From contig CM033745.1 of the NCBI GenBank assembly GCA_019671005.1, positions 42,019,834 through 42,083,833 of the forward strand: a DNA stretch of 64,000 bases, written 5' to 3'. Below are positions 44,266-55,500 of this stretch, piece by piece. Position numbers and translations under genes: made by a program. Under the pieces are notes generated by a model. The model was not told the origin of the DNA. It saw only the letters and a list, made by a program, of their open reading frames with translations, and ran no database searches. Every line of letters begins with the position of its first letter. Within the stretch, counting starts at the first letter, position 1. This stretch comes from Hibiscus mutabilis (Eukaryota > Streptophyta > Magnoliopsida > Malvales > Malvaceae).

Positions 44266-45265
44266 TGTTGAGATATTTATTTTGATATAACAAAGTGAAA
44301 ATTTCTTCTAGACTTGAACAAATATTGCAAAGATAATTCAAAGTCCATTTAACTTAAAAAATATGTTCGAAAGCTTTTTTAAAGTGTTTTTGACTTGAAC
44401 AAACATTTTCAAAATGATTTAAGTGTCAAAAACAAGCCTTCAGTATTGGTATGATACTCCCAATACCAATACAAGTTACCCGTACCGGTACGACAATGCC
44501 CTGTACTAATACGCTTGTGTTGTTAAGTTTTTAGAGAGCATTTCACGTACCGATAAGGAAGCCCCCGTACCGATACCCAAAGTACTATACCAATACGGAT
44601 GTATCGTGTACCGGTACGCTCTGCTAAAATGCTGCAACAATTCTTTCTTATTTTGGCAGGTACCGATACCCAAAGTTGTGTATTGATACCCAAGGTTGCA
44701 GAAATGCATTTAATGCTATAATTCATCCCCAACGGCTATAAATGACTAAATTTTCATTCCACACTATAAATACAAGCCAATAACACTTGAAGAAGAAGAG
44801 AGATAGACCTTCAAGCCTAAAGTTCAAGAGAGAAGAGTCTTAATGTGTTTATTTCTTTTAATCTCTTCTAAACTCTTTAAAATCCAATCTTAGTGAGCTA
44901 AATTGTGTAAACACTCACTTAGAGAAGCAAATTGTTTACAAATATCATGATCTCATTGTTGAGGGATAGGTTCTAGTTGATCTTTGTAAAAACTATGAAG
45001 AGGTTCTATCTTAGCCTTTGAAAAGATATGGGTGTAAAAGTTATCTCCTTGAGCCTGTAAAAAGGAAAAAATTCATGAGTGAATTGGGAAATTCTTAGTG
45101 CGGATGCTAAGGTAGTGGATGTAGACCTTGGTTGAGAAGATCAAACCATTCTAAAATCGCTCGTGCCAAATTGTCATTTTTATTTCAGTTTTTACTTCCC
45201 AAATTCAAAGGGGACCTTCCACATTTTTTATGATGGTATTTGAATAGAGTACTTTGAGCCTTTTA
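44266..45265 (+). repeat. 5' LTR of the non-autonomous element
   Basis: Matches 45894-46895 throughout, with moderate divergence (ends TTTTA against CATCA), so the insertion is old. It holds a cluster of GTACCGGTAC-like words at 44440-44700. Confidence 0.88.
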
Positions 45266-45267
45266 AT

Positions 45268-45279
45268 TGGTATTAGAGT
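45268..45279 (+). other. Primer-binding site, initiator-Met tRNA type
   Basis: TGGTATTAGAGT lies 2 bases after the LTR. The usual plant copia site begins TGGTATCAGAGC, so this is one or two transitions away. Confidence 0.75.
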
Positions 45280-45893
45280 GAGGCTCAATCGACGGTATAA
45301 CAACCATTGAGAGGATCCTTGGAGTCTACATTCAACCGACCTTGAAGAGCTAACTCAATCGACATCAAGCTCAAGGATTCATGATGAACCATCAATCCTC
45401 CTCTCAATTGCAAAGGTGGAATGCTCACACATTAAAGATATGTAACCTCTAAGCTTAATCTTTTCGATTATACAATTTGGTTTCTTATTTTTAATGATTA
45501 AATGTTCATGCATATTTAATTGTTAAATACTTTTTTAAATGCATGACATTGTATGAGTCTTTATGCATAAGTATTTTAACTTGTTCATTTTGTTAATGCG
45601 TAAAGCTTTTTTAAAAAGACTTCGATAAATAGAATTTCATGGATTTTAAAACTTGATCATTTTTATTGAAATTCAATAATTTTCTTAAGTGTCCATATTT
45701 TGAGCCAAAATTTCAAATGGAATGCTCTTATTAAGGTGCAGAGGTAAGTTTGAAAATTTTAATTTCAAAAGGAAAAATGGGGAACTTAAATATTTTTCTA
45801 AAAATATTCTCTTTTTCAAAAATTATTTTTCTAAGGGAGAGCTTTTCAAAAATAATTTTTCAAGTGGTTTCTTTATATAAAAAAAGAGGCGAT

Positions 45894-46895
45894 TGTTGAG
45901 ATATTTATTTTGATATAACAAAGTGAAAAATATTTTTGGACTTGAAAAAATATTCCAAAAATAATTCAAAGTTCATTTAACTTGAAAAATATGTTTAAAA
46001 GCATTTTAAAGTGTTTTTGACTTGAACAAACATTTTCAAAATGGTTTAAGTGTCAAAAATAGGTCTTCAATACCGGTACGATAATCTTAGTACTAATATG
46101 ACGCTGCTCGTACCAATACGACAATGCCATGTACTGATACACATTGGTTTTTAAGTTTTTAGATAGCACTTCGCGTATCGATATGGAAGCCTATATACTG
46201 ATACCTATAGTATCGTACCAATCAGATATATCATGTACCATTACGCTCTGCTTAAATGCTGCAACGAAACTTTCTTATTTTAGCATGTACCGATACTCAA
46301 TGTTGCAGAATTGCATTTAATGCTGGAAATAAAGTCTCAAACAACTATAATTCATCCCTAACGGCTATAAAACAACTAGATTTTCATTCCACGCAATAAA
46401 TACAAGCAAGGACACTTGAAGAAGAATAGAGATGGACCTCGAAGCCTAAAGTTCAAGAGAGAAGAATCTTAATGTGTTTATTTCTTTTAATCTCTTGTCA
46501 ACTCTTTAGAGTCCAATCTTAGTGAGCTTAATTGTGTAAACACTCACCTAGAGAGGTAAATTGTTTACAAAAGTCAAGACCTCATTGTTGAGGGATATGT
46601 TCTAGTTGATCCTTATAAAAGTTAGGAAAATGTTCTATCTTAGCCTTTAAAAAGATAGATATGTAAAGGTTATCTCATTGAGCCTGTAAAAAGGAAAAAA
46701 AAATCGTGATTGAATTGGGAAATTCTTAGTGTGGATGTTAAGGTAGTTGATGTAGATTTTGGTTTAGAAGGTCGAACCACTCTAAAATCGGTCGTGCCAA
46801 ATTATCATTTTTATTTCGGTTTTTGCTTCCTAAATTCAAAGAGACCTTCACACCTTTTATTGACGAGATTTAGTTGGAGTACTTCGAACCCATCA
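45894..46895 (+). repeat. 3' LTR of the non-autonomous element
   Basis: 1002 bp ending CATCA before the duplication GATTG. The same word cluster occurs at 46065-46300 in more eroded form. Confidence 0.88.
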
Positions 46896-47140
46896 GATTG
46901 GAACAAGTTTTGGCAACTATTTGTTGCATAGCGCGTTCGTGTATTTTTATGGCTAACACTTCACGAAAAGCTACTTATGAATAAGGAGCGGTTAAAGAAA
47001 CACTTGTCCGCCGATGAAACCTGTTCGATTTGTAATAATGGTTATGAGGATGTTTTGCATGTATTAAGAGATTTCATAAAGGCAAAAATTGTTTTGGAAC
47101 AAGTTATTAAGCCAAGAGATTTTATGGTCTCGTCGGAACA
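46896..47140 (+). pseudogene. LINE zinc-binding (zf-RVT) domain
   Basis: Reads DWNKFWQLFVA, RVRVFLWLTLHEKLLMNKERL, then KHLSADETCSICNNGYEDVLHVLRDF in one frame with one stop. The CxxC-x8-H arrangement is the zinc-binding module after RT in plant L1 ORF2. Confidence 0.82.
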
Positions 47141-47289
47141 AAAAGTTGTTTGATGGGAATTTTGTGGAGTCAAAATCTGTAATTGCATAATGTTCACGAC
47201 TAATTATTGTTATGAATGCCACTATAAGAGAGGGAATACAATTTCCATACTTGGGAGTCGAAGTTCAAAAGTGTACTCCTCACTAGTAA

Positions 47290-47735
47290 AAAACGCAACT
47301 TGGTTGGTTGAAGAAAAAAATGTTGATAGCGCAGTTCGACTGTCGGATGCTGCTGCAGCTTGCAATGGCTTTATTAACGAAGGCAATGGTGCTTCGTTGT
47401 TCGGTTTTCTAGGAGTTTGGGTAGATGTCCCGAATTTTTTATGGGCAGTGCATGACATATTAAAACAGAGCTTGGGTCATTAAAAGGTTAGGTTGAATCT
47501 GACAATACAAACATGGTTGACCTTCTTAATAATCGATCTAATTCTCTTTCAGGGAACGCTATCGTCGATGTTGTTCAAAATCTCTTAAGCCTTGATTGGG
47601 TGCCGAGGATCAGTAAAATAAATATAAAACACAATAAAATTACCGATACACTGGCTAGTGTCAGTCGATGTGGTCTTGTTGGTGACATTTTATATAGTTC
47701 TTGTTCATTGTTTGCCTCGAATTTAATCCATTAAG
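47290..47735 (+). pseudogene. LINE RNase H domain
   Basis: Reads NVDSAVRLSDAAAACNGFIN, GASLFGFLGVWVDVPN, AVHDILKQSLGH, then after a stop and shift NMVDLLNNRSNSLSGNAIVD and ISKINIKHNKITDTLAS. This is the plant L1-type RNase H at the ORF2 C-terminus. The first catalytic aspartate is retained (VDSAVR), but stops inactivate it. Confidence 0.78.
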
Positions 47736-47745
47736 GATATTAACT

Positions 47746-48564
47746 AGCCCTTCTCCTCTGTAAGATAAAAAATAATGATATATTTTAATAACCATTTTAT
47801 AACAATTTGATAAAAAAAAGTTTTGGCCATAACAATTTAATAAATTTGAATCTTTATTTTTTTTGGGTGCATTAGTAAAATATATTATATTCTTAAAGAA
47901 ATGATGCGAGTTAAAATCTTGAAGATGATATTATTAAAAAGGAAAACTTCACATCTCGAATATAAATCGTAAAACGTATATATATATATTAAAAAATATC
48001 ATTTTATTATTTTAAAATTTTCAATGACAAATACAATTATTTTTATTTAATTTAATGACATTTTTATATATTCTATCTTGAAATTTATTGGAGCACAAAA
48101 TGAATGAATAGGAATTGAAAGGACAAAAGGACAATGTGAAGTAGCAGTAGGTAAATTAATGACAGAAGCAATGAAAGGTAATGATAGTGGCAGTGGGGAC
48201 GTGAATTTTAAGGTGGTTCCTTGTTTTTTGTTTTCTTCTTTAGATTTTTCCTGCCTTCTTTACAGAGTTTCTTTTATTCTGGGGATTACTTGAAATGTTA
48301 TTTTTATTAGTGGGTGAGGGGATTAGTACTCAGCCTACAACCGCCGTTTTTGGCATTTTTCCATGCATTATCTGGACTTGCGATGATTCTCATGTACTTT
48401 TGCGCAGATTTCTATATTGTGATAAAAAAACAATTTTAAAAATAGACGGATAGGAAATATCTAAAATTGACCAAAACTAGGCTACACCTAAGGATTTGAT
48501 TAAATCTAGGTACAAATTAATTATGATCTATTTCTCTAATAAAAACCGAAGATACATAGAAAGT
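47746..48564. other. Intergenic, no supported feature
   Basis: AT-rich, with a short (AT) run near 47975-47990. Nothing coding or repeat-like is recognised. Confidence 0.5.
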
Positions 48565-48576
48565 TTAACTCTACCA

Positions 48577-49426
48577 TCTATGCTTTTTTTTTTATCTTAC
48601 TTTTTAATTAAATTTAACTTTTAATCTTAAAAAAATTTAACCGTCAAAAAAGCGTTCAACATATACTTTTTTTCAGTTTGTACTTAACATTTTATTCGAG
48701 TCATTTTGATATCTAACGTTTTATTTCGTAATTTAAATTAAATTTTTTTGTGACAGACGTTAAGAATTTTCTGTTATCCAATAAAAACTCGATATGTGAC
48801 ATATTTTTGATATTTTTCTTAATTTTTATTTTTAAAAATCAGAAAGTCTTTGATTTTATAAAAAAATCACAAAATCTTCAATTCTCTAAACCCCAAACCC
48901 AAACTTTAAATCCCTAAATTCTCCCCTCTCACCACCGAATCAACCACCACCGGCCACCTTTATTAGACCCCTACAACTGAAAATCTCATCATCCCGTCGT
49001 CAAAAATCAGCGAATGAATTGTCGATTGCTCCGTCGAACATCAAACAATGAAGAAAAAAGAGACCGGTTGAGCTTCTGATCGAAGGCTAGAGGGTGGGGG
49101 ATGTTGAATGGCGAACCACCGATGTGTGAGGATGCCAGACGATGAATGAGATGTGATTTGAGGGTTTGTTCGAAAAAAATTAAAACTTTAAAATGCATAT
49201 TTTTAAATAAATTCAGAAATTAAATAAATAAAAAAAACCAGGTCACATATCATATTATATTGATTGACAATTTGTTTTTAACGACCATTGACAAAAAAAT
49301 TTAATTTGAGTTACAGAATAAAATATTATGTATTAAAATAGCTTTAAAAAAAGTTATGGACAAATTAAAAAAATATAAGTTGTGCACTTTTTTAACGGTT
49401 AAACCTTTAAAAAATTAAATCGTTTT
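48577..49426. mobile_element. 850-bp non-autonomous DNA element with 12-bp flanking duplication
   Basis: TTAACTCTACCA occurs directly at both edges (48565-48576 and 49427-49438). Subterminal inverted repeats pair 48637-48750 with 49280-49400 (TTTAACCGTCAAAAAAGCG against TTTAACCGTTAAAAAAGTG, then TTAAATTAAATTTTTTTGT against CAAATTAAATTTTTTTGT). The core (48890-49180) is GC-richer and gene-like. Duplication length of 9-12 bp and long inverted ends point to a Mutator-like (Pack-MULE-style) element. Confidence 0.7.
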
Positions 49427-49438
49427 TTAACTCTACCA

Positions 49439-49740
49439 GTAGCCACCTGGCTGAATACACCTTGAGCATGACAGAGGTTAGAGAGGGCGTTGCCAATTGC
49501 CTGTAAGAAGCTCATTGATAGGCAGAAGGTGGAGCCTTGCAAGGTCACATTAGGACCTGACCTACATTGTGGTCTCTCTAAGTCTAACCATAGCTTTAGC
49601 CAACCACACATGGAATAAGTTCCTCCATAAGACAACCACCAACTCTCCACGGAAGGATATTTGTCCAACGAGCCCCAAATCAAGCCCATTGTCTCCATCA
49701 CTAGTGGTTTTTGGTATAGTCGTGTGAACCACGTCATATT
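49439..49740 (-). other. Unrecognised coding-like fragment
   Basis: Base composition is clearly higher in GC than its surroundings. The minus strand is open for 119 codons (49758-49399, for example MTWFTRLYQKPLVMETMG and SFLQAIGNALSNLCHAQG), with a second frame open over 49903-49562. I do not recognise a domain in either frame. It may be a relic exon or a captured segment. Confidence 0.3.
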
Positions 49741-50330
49741 TTCGACTAGACCTGACAAACTTGACTCGAACCTGAAAATTAAACTGATTTATCGGTTTTG
49801 AGATCCGAAATCGACTCGAGTATGATGATCCGAATTTGATCCGAGACCCGAAATAAACCGAAACGAAATCGACTTGAATTTTAGTTGAATCGAAAATAGA
49901 CATGAATCAATTTTCAACTAAACTGAATAGACTCGAACCAAATTTAAACCGAACTGAATGAACCTGAACCGATTTCACCCGAACTGAAGGCAACCTGAAA
50001 TAAAGAATAGATATAAAAATAAAGAAAGAAAGATGGGATGTGAAATGTAGAACAACTCACCAAAAAGTCAAACATACAAGCTATATAAAGTCATATATAG
50101 GGTGTAAAACTTAACTCAACCTAAAAATCCGACTGAAACCGATCGATCTCTTATTAACCCTATCCGAAATCAACTGATCCGATATTAACTGAACTGACCC
50201 GATACACGAACCAAAATCATCATACACCCGAACTAAAACCAAACTGAACTTAAACCGAATATAATTAGACTCAAAATGACCTGGACCGAAATAATCCGAC
50301 CCGACCCCGACCCGAACGACCGGTTTGCCA
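49741..50330. repeat. Degenerate CCGAA/GAACC-phrase repeat
   Basis: Phrases such as CCGAAAT, CCGAACTGAA, GACCCGA and GACTCGAA recur more than 20 times. The first 160 bases are an inverted relative of 31190-31330. ORFs here (50111-50508 minus) follow from the repeat and are not supported as genes. Confidence 0.6.
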
Positions 50331-51161
50331 CTCCAACCTCCCACATCATATCTAGTATAAATAACTGGTGCCGTATGTGGAAACTAGAACTAGAAGTTAC
50401 GTCTTTACTAACGACAATATTCCCAACACACAAAACCAATAAATTCCCAAAAACAAAACAGCAACAACATGACCCAACCACTTTATCTATATTGTTCAAT
50501 GTATACAACCACCATCAACCAACATACAAAGAATACTAAGATAGAACAAAACATCTAGCGTAATACAACAATTAGATTGAGATTTTTGGGAGCCTCTGAT
50601 GCTTTCCAATACAAGGTGTTTTTATGACATTGAGGCAACATGCAAAGTAAAGATTTTAATTGTGGTCGCATTGCATTTATCACTGTTACATATATAACAA
50701 ATACTATTAGGGTTTGGGTTAGATAATTTTTTTAGAGAAAGTGAGTTTTTTTTTGTGAAAATGGTAAAAAAATAAGTTTTTAAAAGTTTTTGGGCCAAAT
50801 TTAAAATTATTTTTTATTAATGTATCACATCATCGTATTAACGTGATTAACGGAGACTAATAATGGGGTGACCAAAATGATAAATGTCAAAAACATAAGT
50901 GACCATAACAACACTTTTTTAAATTTGATGATCAAAATAAAATACATCTCAAATAAAAAAGGGATCAGTGATGAAGATTATCCTTTAATTATTTAATTTT
51001 AATTTATTTCTTGAAATCCATCTCGTATATTTGTGAGTAATGAGACGAGAAGTGGTAACTTTTATAGCTTTAAAATTACTATAATATTTTGTTACTATTT
51101 TCATCATCGCTTTTCACTCACCACGTACAATAAAAGATATAATAAATAATTTGATAATTCA
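50331..51161. other. Intergenic with fragments of the GTGACCAAAA repeat family
   Basis: 50870-50960 contains GTGACCAAAATGATAAATG and AAGTGACCATAACAACAC, related to 25580-25760. No gene is supported. Confidence 0.45.
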
Positions 51162-52236
51162 TGTAGCACTCAAGGTCTGATCTAAAGTGTCTTATTGGTC
51201 ATCCAAAAGCTTAATCAAATAATTGATTCAATAAGCACGTGAATAAACTCTGGATATGCAAGCTCAATTCAGTACGCATCATCGGTTAACAATGCACTCC
51301 AACCTAATTACGTTCAATGTGACACTTCCAATATCAAATTATAAAAAACATAACCCTTAGTATCGATGTTGGACTCCTAGGTATAAAAAAAAAAAGCTTA
51401 GCGGACTCATAAATTCTCGGCGTTTTTTTTATCAAAATATCCTATTTTTTAATATTATTTATATTTCTAATATCCAAATAAAATTATTTTTGAATCTAAA
51501 ACCCTATGCACAAATTCATCTGACTACTATGGCTAGTTTCATTAAAAATAAATAAAAACTGATGGAACTCGCCATACCAGCATGACGAAAGATCACTAAA
51601 ACACTTATTTAAAAGAAATTAGCTTAATTAAAATTTTATTTATCAAATTCACAGCTTAATCAATCTCATACTAACCTTAGGAAATATTTAGGTTAATTGA
51701 TATAATTAAAATAATATTATGGTACAATACACAAATGGTCACTAAACTATCGCTAAAAGTATAAAAATGGTCATTAAACTGGTCAATGAGCCATTAACTG
51801 GGAGACGTGGCAGTTACGAAAATTTGTATAATAACATATTTAATCTTCAATATTTACACATTCAATCAATTTAGACATCGATAATGAGGGTTAAATTAGG
51901 AATAAATTGATTAAATGTGTTAATATGAAGGATTAAATGTTATATTATTCAAATTTTCGTGACTATCACATCACCCAATTAACGACAGCTAACAACTCAG
52001 TGACCATTTTGTAACAAAAACTAAAGTTTAATGCCCATTATGTAACATTTAAAAGTTTGATGACCATTTTGTATTTTTAGAGATAGTTTAGTGACCATTT
52101 GTGTACTTTACTCCTAATAATATTATACCTTTAGAAAACCATGGAATTAACCTTATCGCTTAAATCCAACTCGAATCCTAATCCGATTCTTCCATAACTT
52201 ATCTAAAATTCCTAACCCAGATTTTGAGATGTAACA
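51162..52236 (-). mobile_element. 3' LTR of chromoviral element D, interrupted by a MITE
   Basis: On the minus strand the integrase/chromodomain fragment is followed by a purine run (AGAGGGGGAAAGT) and TGTTACATCTC, the LTR start (52236). The left edge at TGTAGCACTC (51162) is a guess from the TGTAG tip. The MITE at 51721-52115 lies inside. Confidence 0.45.
51721..52115. mobile_element. 395-bp MITE with 11-bp target duplication (Mutator-like)
   Basis: AATAATATTAT occurs directly at 51710-51720 and 52116-52126. The ends are inverted repeats: ACACAAATGGTCACTAAACT on the left and its complement on the right, extending some 55 bp with ATGGTCATTAAACT / ATGGTCATCAAACT. No ORF. An 11-bp duplication and long ends fit a Mutator-derived MITE. 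Confidence 0.88.
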
Positions 52237-52586
52237 ACTTTCCCCCTCTAAAAAGAAATTCGTCCTCGAAATGTACTTGAAGTAAAAAGATGAGGAAACT
52301 ACTTCTTTAGCTCATTCTTGGTTTCTCAAGTCGCTTCTTCATCCTTTTGCTTATGCCATAAGATTTTCACCAACTTGAATGAAAACTGGCTCTTCATCAT
52401 ATGTGAGATCATGATGAATCTCAATCTCTTCTATTGGTACAACATGTGACAGATCCGAACGATATTTTTGCAACATATAAACATGAAAAACATCATGTAT
52501 GTGTTTGAGTGCATCATATAGCTTGAAACAATATGTAACCGGACCAATTCTTTCAATAACCTCATATAGTCCAATGAATCTTGGAC
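52237..52586 (-). pseudogene. Integrase C-terminus of chromoviral element D
   Basis: Reading the minus strand from 52586: PRFIGLYEVIERIGPVTYCF, then KHIHDVFHVYMLQKYRSDLS, then EEIEIHHDLTYDEEP. This is the GPY/F segment and post-integrase region of Tekay/Del chromoviruses, followed by broken frames where a chromodomain would be. The upstream part is cut off by the LTR at 52587. Confidence 0.8.
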
Positions 52587-55500
52587 TGTAACCCCCTAAA
52601 ACCGGCCTAGGCGCTAGGCCGAACCGAGTGAGCTACATTAGGTTTGCCGAAGCAAATCTAAACCGAATATCTCGAATTTGGTCTATTTTTTATTTTTATC
52701 TTATCTAGAAGCATCGTTATAGCCTAAGATGTACATGCTGGTAACGGTTAAAATATCAAATGAATCAGGCGTCGAATCGACATCCAATTGCGCGAATTTA
52801 CAATTTAGGGACCAAATTGCAAATCTAGAAAATTATGAGGACTTACTTACAACTAGGGTTACCAATCCTCAATTAGTCAGGTTTCATGCATACATGTTCA
52901 TTTTCAGCTAAAGCGGATCATTAAATCACAACCAATTTGCATACATGCAAAACAAGGACCAAAATGGAAGAAGCCAAAACCCAACATTACAATGGGTATA
53001 TATACGCGGGACCCCGTATCGATACCAGGCTTCAAATGACAGGGCCATACCGATACCGTAAGACAATTATTCATACACATACAACGTTATATAAGGCCAG
53101 TATCGATTCCCAAGCCATTTTGGCCAAATTCCAATTTCTAGTAGCTAAAATCCGAATCGATACACCTCACCTTGTACTGATACCCATGCCAATTTTTCAC
53201 TTTCCAGACCTGATACAGACCTCGCGTACCGACATCAAAGGTACCGTATCAATATTGAGAGGTCTGTAATGCCCAAATTGACTAGTTTTAGACTCCAAAA
53301 CAACACCAATCAGCCCCAAACATCCTAGCATGATTTCTAAACAACTTTGGTATATAAAACATTCATCCACAACATACCAAAACAAAAAATACGTATCTTT
53401 GGACACGAAAACATAAAATATAGGCATGCTTTCTAAACACTTCATTCATCATGCTCGAAAATGAAACTAAACATAAACCATCAATCCACATTGCAAATAT
53501 AAACAACAACCAGCAACCAACAAGGTGCAAACATGGAAACAATACATCCAAAATACAAATCCCCAAATTTGGACAACAAATTGCCTTATTACCAAATGCT
53601 TAGAACTAAACTATACTCAAGTCACACGATGTCTTAGGATCTCCTCGCTCCGAATGCTCCCACGAACCATAATTCCCTGCAAAGAAGAATGGGAGCGTAA
53701 GCAAACATATGCTTAGTGGTGTCACTCTACCACATTCAACAATGCATTAACACGTGAGTATAAAATCCATCACATTTGAAAACCCTTTTCAAAACATGGC
53801 ATGCATAACAACCATATGCATAAATAGCTTTCCACTTGTTTCTCATATATTGGGAATTATAGTGACCTTTATAAAACCACATTGGATACACGAATTTCCA
53901 GTTAGACAACCTCTACCAAACCATACATTGACCCGGAGAGTTCCAGCTGACATGCCAACTATATCCGACACTTTATTTTGCTTGTCACACATAGCCAATA
54001 TACACTTTTAAACACATTTACTTACTATTTTTCCCATATGCATTTAAGAAACCATTTTCCATATGCAAATATTAACATTGCTCAAAGCAACAACCACATT
54101 TCGTTTAGGAACAAATTCTCAATGCTCTTAGGCATTCATAACATGATAAAACATTGCATATCTTACAAAATGATGCAAAAACAGTAAGCAAACCAAACCA
54201 TGATTTTAAACCTAAAACATGAAATACAAGTGCCATATCTAACCGATATCCAAATGAGAAATCGAGGAAACCTTACTTCCTAGCTTAGTTAGGTTTGCTA
54301 GACCTACCTAGGCTCCTAGCTCATTTTTTCAAACCTTTTATAGTGTTCAAAACACATAAACACTCATCGATGCACAACATTTCACTCGCCGTTGCGATCC
54401 AAGCCTTTGAAACAAGCCGACTTCCACAAAATGAGCTAAGCTTGACCCTTCCCTATTTCGGCCACACAAAACTAGAGGCAAAATGCATTAAAATGCATTC
54501 TAACACTAGCTTACACTCAGCCCAAGAAATCTCAACGAAATTGCATCCGAAAGCTAGCTGAAACATAGAAAACAACCTCAAACTACTACCAACAACTTCC
54601 AGCAATAAACCTAAGATTCTAAAATCTTTACAACACCATTGAATAACCAAAAAAAATTCCTAACATCCTTATACCCCCAGCTATCAAGAATCTAACATAA
54701 CACTCCCAAAATCACCTTTAAAACACCTTAAGAACTAACCAATTAAATAGTTTCACAATTGATCATGAAAATCTCATTTCACATTATTCATATACTACCA
54801 AAATGTGAGTTAACCCAATTAAAACCTCCAGCAAACATCTTTTAAAACAAGAATTTAAGCCAATCATCAATAAATCCCATTTCTTTGAATTAAATTACAA
54901 AACCATGTTATAATCCACAAAATACAAGAAAATCACTAGGGAATATCAATAAAGAACCTTAGATTTAATTTAAAAGAGAAGAAGAATTTTACCTTTGAAG
55001 AAACTTCCACCAAAATTGACGTAAGTTTCTCTTGAAAATAACTTGGAAAATAGATGAGATCTTTGCGAAATCTCAATAAGGTTTTGTTAGGTAATAGATG
55101 GGGAATTAAATGATGTAATCTCTATTGATAATCAGTAAAGTATTCTAAAAATCTTGTTTGGGAAAAGGAAATGGAAAATGAGGGAAAATCTAAGAAAATT
55201 AATGGAGTAGGAAAATGATTTTAGAAACCCATTAACCGTCAAAGACTTACTCAATTAAGGACAAAAACCTTTAGTTAAAACATTTGGAAAAATAGCTCTA
55301 TAAGGATTCTTAGTATTGGCTCAATTACATTTTAGTCATTAAAAACACTTTTGCATTTCTTACGTTTTAGTCACCAAAAATCAAAATGTCACTTTAATTA
55401 ATTCGATAAATTTCCAAATTAATTACCAAATTACTTTATCATATCACTAAATATGTAGCCCCCTTGACCCGGTCTAACCGCTATACTGAGCCGAGTGAGC

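Larger units (their letters stand above)
44266..46895 (+). mobile_element. Non-autonomous LTR retrotransposon inserted in the LINE
   Basis: LTRs 44266-45265 and 45894-46895 (about 1.0 kb each, TGTTGAGATATTT ...) flank a 628-bp internal region with no ORF. GATTG occurs immediately outside both ends (44261-44265 and 46896-46900). A primer site of the initiator-Met type (TGGTATTAGAG, 45268) and a purine run AAAAAAAGAGGCGA (45879-45892) are present. Small size and no genes make it a TRIM/LARD-like parasite of other elements, most likely copia by its primer site. Confidence 0.92.
42121..47745 (+). mobile_element. L1-type LINE, 5'-truncated, with two insertions
   Basis: LINE segments are 42121-42513, 43025-44265 and 46896-47745. 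Together they give RT, a zinc-binding domain and RNase H in the order of plant L1 ORF2. Removing the 44266-46900 insertion plus one duplication restores the reading KDSTSDAKIDWNKFWQLFVA across the join. The endonuclease and ORF1 are missing, as expected for 5'-truncated L1 copies. Many stops make it inactive. Confidence 0.85.

Noticed and set aside
50111..50539. Overlapping ORFs on both strands
   Set aside because: They arise from degenerate CCGAA-phrase repeats that lack stops on either strand.
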